Source: Stomorhina lunata
Taxonomy: Eukaryota; Arthropoda; Insecta; Diptera; Rhiniidae
NCBI GenBank assembly: GCA_933228675.1
Contig: OW121740.1
Span: forward strand, 157,312,191-157,376,190
DNA length: 64,000 bases
Direction: 5' to 3'
Of the stretch, positions 57,101 to 64,000 are shown piece after piece. The position numbers and the translations under genes were made by a program. Position 1 is the first letter of the stretch. The number at the start of each line of letters is the position of its first letter. Under the pieces are notes generated by a model. It did not search any database. It was not told the DNA's origin and was given only the letters and a program-made list of their open reading frames with translations.

Positions 57101-59327
57101 CTCATAGTCTCGTCATATTCTATTCATGGTCTGGACATAGTTCGGTCATAGTCTGGTTATAGTGTAGCCATAGTCTCATCGTATTGCCATATTTTCGTCG
57201 TAGTTAAGTCCGGTCATAGTTTGGCCATTGTATGGTAATAGTTTGGTAAAAGTTTGGTTTTAGTCTAGTCAAAGTCTGGTAGTAGTTTGAGCATAGTATC
57301 GTCATAGTTTGATCATAGTTTGGTCATAGTTTGGCCATAATCTGGTCATAGTCTGGTCATAGTTTGTGAATAGTATGGTCATAGTTTGGACACAGTTTAG
57401 TCATAGTTTGGCCATAGTTTGGTCATAATTTGGTTATAGTTTGGTCACAGTTTGGTCATAGTATGGTCATAGTCTAATCATAATGTGGTCATACTTTAGT
57501 TTTAGTTTGACCATATTCTGATCATAATATGGCAATAGACTGGTAATAGTATGGTCATAGTATGGTCATAGTCTGATGATTGTTGGGCCATAGTTAAGTC
57601 ATTGTGTCTCGTAGTTTGGTTATGTTCTAGTCATATTCTGGTGGTAGTCTATTCATAGTCTGGACATTGTTTGGTCGTAGGCTAATAATAGTGTAATCAT
57701 AGTTTGGTCATAGTCTAGTCATATTCTGGTAGTAGTGTGGTCATAGTTTGGTCATAGTCTGGTAATAGTTTGGTTATATTTTGGTCATAGTCTGGTCATA
57801 GTTTGGTTATAGTTTGGTTATAGTATGGTCATAGATTAGACATAGTCTGGTCATAGTTTGGTCATTGTTTGGCCATAGTTTGGTAATTTTTTCATAGTTT
57901 GGTCATAATCTGATTATAGGATGATCATAGTCTAGTCATATTCTAATCATATTCTGCTCATAGTCAGGTCATACTTTGACCTTAGTCTGGTAATAGTCAC
58001 AATCAAATTCTGTGCTAGTTTGGTCTTAGCCTAGTAATAGTCTAGTCTTTGTTTGGTCAATCTAATTGTATTAAATTCTAATTTAATGGGTATATATATG
58101 GGCTTACCAGACCCAGTGTATCTCTGCTTTCACAAGCAATCAACAGCGCTAAACAACTGCCCATGCTTTAAAATTAATTTCAATGTCTATTATAGCTTTG
58201 ACATCACATTCCATAACAATCCAGAAAATAAACTCTTTTTGAATACATTTGTTTTGCCATGTTTTTCAATGTTTATGTTTTTTTTTTTCAGCACCATAAT
58301 GAGCGGCCAACGATGTCCAAACGACAATCAAATTAAGGAACAAATTGTAATTATAACGGGTGGTAATTCGGGCATTGGTTATGAAATAGCCAAGGCATTG
58401 GCCGGTCGTGGGGGACGCATTATATTGGCTTGTCGCAATATGCAAGCAGGCGAAAAGGCTGCTAAAGTCATTAAACGTGAACTGGGATGTCGTGTTGTTA
58501 CACCAACACCACAGCCACCACCACAGCCTACTGAAACAGAAGAGGCCAACACTAACACCCCCTTAACAGCAACCACATCGAGTGCCCATATAAATGACAA
58601 GTTCTTTGTGGAAGTACGTTATTTGGATTTACGTTCTTTTGATAGTGTTCATCGTTTTGCAAGGAATATTATGTCGGAATTTGAACGAATCGATATACTA
58701 ATCAACAATGCCGGCGTCATATTTGAGCCAGCGAATGCAACGACAACTGATGGCTTTGAGCAGCATTTACAGGTTAATTACATGTCACATTTCTTACTTA
58801 CTCATCTGCTGATGGGTCATTTGAAGAAATCTGCAAATGGACGCATTATAAATGTTTCGGCTCATGCTCATGCTGCAGCCAAAATGGATTTTGATGATCC
58901 ATTAAATGTGGGCACTTGGGCGGTTAAATTTCATGCACGCGATGCTTTTGCACACTCTAAATTGGCCGTAATTTTAGCAACGCGTTGGATGGCAAGAGAA
59001 TTAAAAGGTTTGTAAAAGGCCAATAGTTTTGTAATTTTGTGATAAGTAAAGCCAAAGTGATTTTTGGAAATGGCTATGGTTTTAATATAAATTGAAAGTT
59101 CTTAAATATTCACCTGAATACCTTAAAGTTTCCATTAAATTCTATAAGAACTTTAAATAAACTTTAGTTTCATAAATATCTTGTGCAGTTAAATTTTTAA
59201 CAAGATAAAAAAAAACTTTAAAACTAATTTTCTTCTTTTAAATAACTTTCGACTCTCCTTTAGAAACTTCAATCACCGTAAATTGTTGTACTCCTGGCCT
59301 GGTACGTGGCACTTCACATTTGAGAAA
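51030..59327 (+). CDS. Membrane-anchored short-chain dehydrogenase/reductase, partial gene (3 exons)
   Basis: Join of 51030-51136, 58292-59007 and 59264-59327; about 295 residues are visible and the C-terminus is missing. SDR enzymes use NAD(P)(H) to oxidise or reduce alcohols and carbonyls; RDH11-14-like members act on retinoids or steroids at the ER. Residues 20-36 form one hydrophobic anchor. TGGNSGIG (58-65) is the Rossmann cofactor loop, NNAG is at 174-177 and the catalytic Ser at 225 (INVSA). The usual Tyr of YxxxK reads Phe255 while Lys259 is kept. CTPGLVRG (exon 3) is the PG motif. A Pro/Thr-rich insert of about 33 residues (106-138) is unusual. From memory it is closest to the Drosophila CG11200-type or RDH-like SDRs, unverified. 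The substrate is unknown. Confidence 0.85.
51240..54110 (-). repeat. 31-bp minisatellite array O (intron 1)
   Basis: About 90 monomers of TTTCAAAAATTTCTTATTTT followed by TATAAGAAATT; the period is 31 bp from 52741 to 52772. Copies at 52320-53400 are almost identical; both flanks are diverged, with TATAGGAAA variants. It is the exact reverse complement of the array M monomer. M and O therefore form a very large inverted repeat with exon 1 in the loop. Each monomer also contains short self-complementary parts (AAATTTCTTAT / ATAAGAAATTT). Confidence 0.95.
54111..55639. other. Non-repeat part of intron 1
   Basis: Unique sequence with CA-type runs (54930-54950, 55070-55082, 55433-55448) and a fly-typical AACAACAACAA bias. 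The 82- and 89-codon open frames on the - strand have no domain signature. I see no alternative exon. Confidence 0.5.
55640..58050 (+). repeat. 11-bp tandem array P (TCATAGTYTGG), intron 1
   Basis: About 215 copies of an 11-bp unit, consensus TCATAGTTTGG or TCATAGTCTGG, one DNA turn long. It is diverged throughout, with AT-to-CC, GTA and GCC variants (GCCATAGT, GTAATAGT), but the 11-bp phase holds over long stretches (56150-56250). It stops just short of exon 2. The family is unrelated to the CTATAG arrays and recurs at 59660-60165 on the far side of exons 2 and 3. Confidence 0.94.
58292..59007 (+). CDS. SDR gene, coding exon 2 (Rossmann and catalytic region)
   Basis: Completes Arg36 and encodes residues 37-274 plus one base. 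It holds MSGQRCPNDN, the cofactor loop, ILACRNMQAGEKA (NADP-type Arg after the second strand), the Pro/Thr-rich insert, YLDLRSFDSVHRFA, ILINNAG, INVSAHAHA and AFAHSKLAVILATRW. The donor AAAAG/GTTTGT ends phase 1, and reading on meets TAA two codons later. Confidence 0.9.
59008..59263 (+). other. SDR gene intron 2 (256 bp)
   Basis: GTTTGT donor and TCTCCTTTAG acceptor. AT-rich, without tandem arrays, unlike introns 1 and 3. Confidence 0.8.
59264..59327 (+). CDS. SDR gene, coding exon 3
   Basis: Reads E-TSITVNCCTPGLVRGTSHLR plus two bases when joined to exon 2. TVN..PG.VRG is the conserved SDR strand and loop that follows the active-site helix. The donor GAGAAA/GTAAGT is a strong consensus. 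The next exon, expected to encode the C-terminal substrate loop and end, was not found before 64000. Confidence 0.85.
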
Positions 59328-59659
59328 GTAAGTTTTCTGTTCTTTTTTTTCTTTAAATTTTTTTATTTGTATTATTTTTGCTCTTTTATTGTTAACTATT
59401 CGTGCAAATGCTGTTTCATTTGCATACAACTACAATACATATACATTTATTTATTTATACTCCATTTAAATTTTATTCATTCATATAAGAGTGTATGGAT
59501 AAACTCAGATATGAATGTATGTATGTATATGTAAACAGATACGTACACACATATAAAGTGATGTATAATTTAAAATTTGGTTTCTACGTTTCCTGGTAAC
59601 AGGAGCTGTGTTGATTTAGAATCATATACATTAGGGCGGTCCAAAATTAAGGTGTAAAG
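59328..59659 (+). other. Start of SDR gene intron 3
   Basis: T-rich sequence, then ATGTATGTATATG-type simple repeats near 59513-59532. A weak acceptor-like CCTGGTAACAG at 59590-59600 exists, but the frame behind it ends quickly and lacks SDR features. Confidence 0.5.
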
Positions 59660-60165
59660 TTTGATCAAAGTCTAGTCATAGTTTGGCAATAGTTTCATAG
59701 TTAAACTGGTCATAGTCTGATGTTAGTAAGCAGATTGTCGGGCCAAAGTCTAGTCATAGTCTGATAATAATCTAATCAAAATTTGATTATAATCTGGTCA
59801 TAGTTTGATCATAACCTGGTCATAGTCTACTCATATTATGGTATTGGTCGGGCCATATTCTAGTCATAGTTAGTTCAAAGTCTGGCCATAGTCTGGTCAT
59901 ATTTTATCTTTGTTATGTTTTTGTTATAGTTTAACCATATTCTGGTCATAGTACAATCATAATCTTGTCAAGGTAGTATCACATTCTGGTATTAGATTGG
60001 TCAAAATCTATTCATAATTTAATCAAATTCTGTTTATAGTCTGATCATATTCTGCTCATAGTCTGGTCATAATTTGATTATTGGTTATTGCTTCATCATA
60101 ATCTAGTCATAGTCTGATTATGGTCTGTTCATAGTATGGATACAGTCTAGTCATAGGTTGATCAT
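59660..60165 (+). repeat. 11-bp tandem array Q (TCATAGTCTGG), intron 3
   Basis: About 45 diverged copies of the same 11-bp unit as array P (TAGTCATAGTCTGAT, TCTGGTCATAGT). The same family therefore sits on both sides of exons 2-3 in the same orientation. Confidence 0.88.
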
Positions 60166-60167
60166 AG

Positions 60168-61600
60168 ACTTACTTTTCTATAGAAAATTATAAGTTTAAG
60201 ACAAAAAATTTTCTATAGAAAATTGTAAGTTTAAGACAAAAAATTTTCTATAGAAAATTGTAAGTTTAAGACAAAAAATTTTCTATAGAAAATTTTTAGT
60301 TCAAGACAAAAAATTTTCTATAGAAAATTTTTAGTTCAAGACAAAAAATTTTCTATAGAAAATTTTTAGTTCAAGACAAAAAATTTTCTATAGAAAATTT
60401 TTAGTTCAAGACAAAAAATTTTCTATAGAAAATTTTTAGTTCAAGACAAAAAATTTTCTATAGAAAATTTTTAGTTCAAGACAAAAAATTTTCTATAGAA
60501 AATTTTTAGTTCAAGACAAAAAATTTTCTATAGAAAATTTTTAGTTCAAGACAAAAAATTTTCTATAGAAAATTTTTAGTTCAAGACAAAAAATTTTCTA
60601 TAGAAAATTTTTAGTTCAAGACAAAAAATTTTCTATAGAAAATTTTTAGTTCAAGACAAAAAATTTTCTATAGAAAATTTTTAGTTCAAGACAAAAAATT
60701 TTCTATAGAAAATTTTTAGTTCAAGACAAAAAATTTTCTATAGAAAATTTTTAGTTCAAGACAAAAAATTTTCTATAGAAAATTTTTTATTCAAGACAAA
60801 AAATTTTCTATAGAAAATTTTTTATTCAAGACAAAAAATTTTCTATAGAAAATTTTTTATTCAAGACAAAAAATTTTCTATAGAAAATTTTTTATTCAAG
60901 ACAAAAAATTTTCTATAGAAAATTTTTTATTCAAGACAAAAAATTTTCTATAGAAAATTTTTTATTCAAGACAAAAAATTTTCTATAGAAAATTTTTTAT
61001 TCAAGACAAAAAATTTTCTATAGAAAATTTTTTATTCAAGACAAAAAATTTTCTATAGAAAATTTTTTATTCAAGACAAAAAATTTTCTATAGAAAATTT
61101 TTTATTCAAGACAAAAAATTTTCTATAGAAAATTTTTTATTCAAGACAAAAAATTTTCTATAGAAAATTTTTTATTCAAGACAAAAAATGTTCTATAGAA
61201 AATTTTTTATTCAAGAAAAAAAATTTTCTATAGAAAATTTTTTGTTCAAGAAAAAAAATTTTCTATAGAAAATTTTTTGTTCAAGACAAAAAATTTTTGT
61301 TCAAGACAAAAAATTTTCTATAGAAAATTTTTAGTTCAAGTCTAAAAATTTTATATAGAAAATATTTTATTCTATAGAAAATTTTTAATTCAAGACGAAA
61401 AATTTTTAGTTCAAGACAAAACATTTTATATAGAAAATATTTAGTTGAAGGCAAAAAATTTTTTAAGGAAAATTTATTTATCAAGACAAAATATTTTCTA
61501 TCAATAATTTTTGGTTCAAGACAAAAAATTTTTTTGAAAATTTTTGTTCAAGTCAGAAAATTTTCTTTAAGAAATTTTTATATCAAGTCAATTTTTTTTT
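60168..61600 (+). repeat. 35-bp minisatellite array R (TTCAAGACAAAAAATTTTCT type)
   Basis: About 40 copies of a 35-bp monomer, TTCAAGACAAAAAATTTTCT followed by ATAGAAAATTTTTAG; period from 60301 to 60336. Three blocks follow each other: GTAAGTTTAAGAC at 60168-60270, TTTTTAGTTCAAGAC to about 60780, TTTTTTATTCAAGAC to about 61250, then diverged copies. It shares the CTATAG core. It lies downstream of exon 3, probably still in the intron. Confidence 0.95.
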
Positions 61601-63019
61601 AGAAATTAATACCCCTATCTTTCTCCCAAAAATTTATCTTCTATTTATTCAAATTCATTTGAAGCTCTTTTATTTAAATTTAATTTTTCATGATTGTGTC
61701 AAAAGTAAAACTAATATTTACATAACATTAAATTTAATTAGGAAACTAAAACTAAAGTGATTGCTAGCACAAACAGTTCAGATGAGCAATGAATATCTGA
61801 TTAGTTAAAATTTCAACAAAAAATATTTTTGTGTTAACAAACAATTTGTTAGACAAGTTTTGACTCCATTTATCAAATTTCATATAATAAATATAAAATC
61901 CTTTCATATTTTGAACTAAAATATTTGAATCAACTAGTCTAGAGTATTTAAAATGGAGCAAACGATTCATATTCATACATTCATATAAAAAAGGAGATAT
62001 TTTTCATAAACTTTATTAATAAACTATTAACTGTATCCTGTTACCCCCTGTAGCGTATGAGTAACAACAAGTTAATATTTCATGTGAAGTTATATTACTT
62101 ATACGCAATAGAATAAACAATATCATTTAGAAACGAAAACCCATACCCAGGAGTTCTAGAAGTTAGGGTGGTCTCCAAATCTAAAGAAAATATATAGTAA
62201 TTTAAACATTTCATTGTGACTGCAAAGTAAAGGAAAGTACCTTTAAGGCAACCCTTGTTAGTATTAAAATTTATAACTTTTAGAGTCTGCTCTTTAATTT
62301 AAAACTGTTAGGGTAATATTTTATATACTATATAATGTATGTATGTATATTAATAGCATGTGTGTTTTTTATCATATTCATCATATAGTAGTTGTTAAAA
62401 TTGTAAACTTTTGTAATTTAACATGTTCCCTCAATTATATCCAATGTGGTTGCTTGTATATTTGTTTAGACAATAAAATCCCAGCAGTTCAAAATTAAAG
62501 AGTTGTTTCCAACATTGCTCAGTGAGATGGTTTAAAAATAGAATGGAAATAATTCTATGACTTCTAAATCGTTTGTAGGATTTTATGTGAATATAGCAGA
62601 AGTGTTGGGGAGCTTACGTTTTGAACCTGTAAAGTCTAGATTGTACTGGAGCGGCACAATCGTCCCCCAAAGTAGGGCAGCTCGGACTCATCAATCACTT
62701 AAAACAATATATAATTGACATTTCTCAACCGATTTGAAAATCATGCTATATAACAAATATATAGGTCAAGATCTACGAAAAACATAGATACATGCCTATG
62801 CTATCTCTTGCGGTTTACAAGATATTTGACTTAAAAAATTTAAATTTTCAATTTTTGTCCCATACTACACCGAAATTTTACTAATATCTGATTTATACAT
62901 AAACCGAAAATATCAAAGATTTCTAAAAAAAGAACAATATTATAAACATTTTACAAGCAAGAAGTGTAGTAAAAGCTTTACTATTTAAAAAGTTATAAGT
63001 GTTTAAAGTTAATATTTAA
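61601..63019. other. Spacer or intron sequence, no exon seen
   Basis: Unique AT-rich sequence. I looked for the missing C-terminal SDR exon and found no convincing acceptor-plus-frame. Short open frames on the - strand are not gene-like. Confidence 0.5.
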
Positions 63020-64000
63020 ACAAGTAAGAGTTTTATATTCGGCTACGCTGAATTTTATATACCCACCATCAAGTTGTGTTAAATTTAGAAACATATCTCA
63101 TATATCTACGAGGGTGCAGCTAATTCAAAATGTGGACCAACTTCGAAAAAAATGTATTCTTGCAGAATTTTGTGGCCATAGCTGTCATAATTTCTAATTA
63201 ATAGCTTTTAACTGATCTTTGTTACATTTTTTTTTTTTTTTTTGGTTTCTGGGAGTGGTTTTTATATGAAAGCTATAGTCAAATATGGACCGATTCCTAT
63301 AAAATTTGATATACTGAGCAATAGTGGCATAAAACTTCTCTATTCTAAATAGAGAAGTCATAGGTATGACAATTGTATTCAATTTCTCAGCATTAATGTG
63401 ATTCCCGGGGCGGGGTTATATGAGAGCTCTAACTAAATGTGAGCCGATTTCGCCCATTTTCAATACACAACTCTCTTAAGATATCAAAAATACTTTTATA
63501 AATTTTTTTTCCTCTAACTCATTTCGTTGAAGCGCTATTACGCTTTTATCTGACGGACAGACAGACATAAACCCCCTTTTCTTTTTGTATTTTTGTGTTT
63601 CCGTAAGTTTTTTATATGGAAGCTATGGTAAAATGGTGACCGATTGTGACAAAATTTGGCACACTGTCTGGCATTCATATAAGACTTTCTTGTGCTAAAT
63701 TTAAAGGCCAAAGCTATTACAGATTATGAAAAAGGTGAAATTTAGGCTGCTTCCGTAAGTTTTGTGTATAGGAGCTATGGTTAAATGTGAACCGATTTCG
63801 ATGAAATTTTATATGCTGCCTAGTACTTATGTAACTTATATACTCGTATACCAAATTTTATCATCATAGCTGTTATAATTTTCCATTTATTAGCAAATAA
63901 GCGATTAGCCTAGGCGAGGTTATACGGTAGCTATGGTCAATTGTAAACCGATTTTGCCCAATTTCAATACCAAAATTTTCCCAGAAATGAGGAATGTGCA
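63020..64000 (+). mobile_element. mini-me/DINE-1-like element, copy 4, internally repeated, runs off the window
   Basis: Begins CAAGTAAGAGTTTTATATTC with the hairpin TTCGGCTACGCTGAA, then TTATATACCCACCATC. It contains at least five modules built on GGAGCTATGGTNAAATGTG and ACCGATTT (about 63270, 63423, 63616, 63770 and 63927) spaced 150-195 bp. A GACGGACAGACAGACAT core lies at 63553-63570. The modules match those of copy 2 (28383 and 28556). Nothing is encoded. Confidence 0.65.

Larger units (their letters stand above)
51137..58291 (+). other. SDR gene intron 1 (7155 bp), filled with repeats
   Basis: GTAAAT donor; acceptor preceded by a run of ten T and CAG at 58289-58291. It contains array O, a 1.5-kb non-repeat stretch and array P. 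Roughly 70 per cent of the intron is tandem repeat. The open frame before the acceptor (58053-58291) is intron read-through. Confidence 0.8.

Noticed and set aside
58053..58291. Upstream Met extension of SDR exon 2
   Set aside because: The stretch ends in a poly-T tract and CAG, an obvious splice acceptor, has no SDR similarity, and exon 1 at 51030 joins in phase to 58292.
58379..58600. 73-codon open frame on the - strand in exon 2
   Set aside because: Antisense shadow of the SDR coding region.
59590..59660. Possible SDR exon 4 after the acceptor-like CCTGGTAACAG
   Set aside because: The frame behind it gives about 17 residues before a stop and lacks the C-terminal features expected of an SDR.

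Overview
The window is eukaryotic, very AT-rich and non-coding over most of its length. It looks like a higher dipteran genome, probably a blowfly- or housefly-like schizophoran. That placement is an inference from short GT-AG introns, a fly-type translation start, a mosquito/fly-type DD37E mariner, a MADF-domain PIF/Harbinger element and mini-me/DINE-1-like elements. Species cannot be told from the sequence.

Roughly half of the 64 kb is minisatellite DNA, in about fifteen arrays with monomers of 28-35 bp plus one 11-bp family. Many of the arrays (0.3-1.9, 3.4-6.2, 7.7-9.2, 10.9-13.1, 30.5-32.6, 34.2-37.1, 45.3-45.8 and 60.2-61.6 kb) have quite different spacer halves but share a palindromic core, TTTTCTATAGAAAA. 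The 28-bp arrays at 15.7-18.9 and 20.6-23.8 kb, and the 44.7-45.3 kb array, carry split or variant forms of that core. Several arrays contain orientation switches, exact palindromes or larger duplications (310, 428, about 1706 and about 1995 bp).

Mobile DNA lies between the arrays. There is a mariner-type DD37E element (40242-42902) split by a 1.36-kb PIF/Harbinger-like element that carries a MADF/BESS-like gene, and a relic of the same mariner family at 10.1 kb. There are mini-me-like elements at 15.3, 28.2, 32.7 and 63.0 kb. There are also several foldback/MITE elements: 26.2 kb, a pair at 29.1 and 38.4 kb, 37.6 kb, and a 1.1-kb one at 39.1 kb. A 300-bp dispersed sequence occurs at 10.6 and 30.1 kb, each time directly before an array of the same 30-bp family.

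The only host gene I can support is a membrane-anchored short-chain dehydrogenase/reductase on the + strand. Its three visible coding exons are 51030-51136, 58292-59007 and 59264-59327; the rest lies beyond the window or was not recognised. Intron 1 (7.15 kb) is filled by a 31-bp array and an 11-bp TCATAG array, and the 11-bp family recurs after exon 3. The exons join in frame through consensus splice sites. The catalytic Tyr of the YxxxK motif reads Phe. The first 50 kb hold no host gene that I can recognise and may be intergenic or intron.
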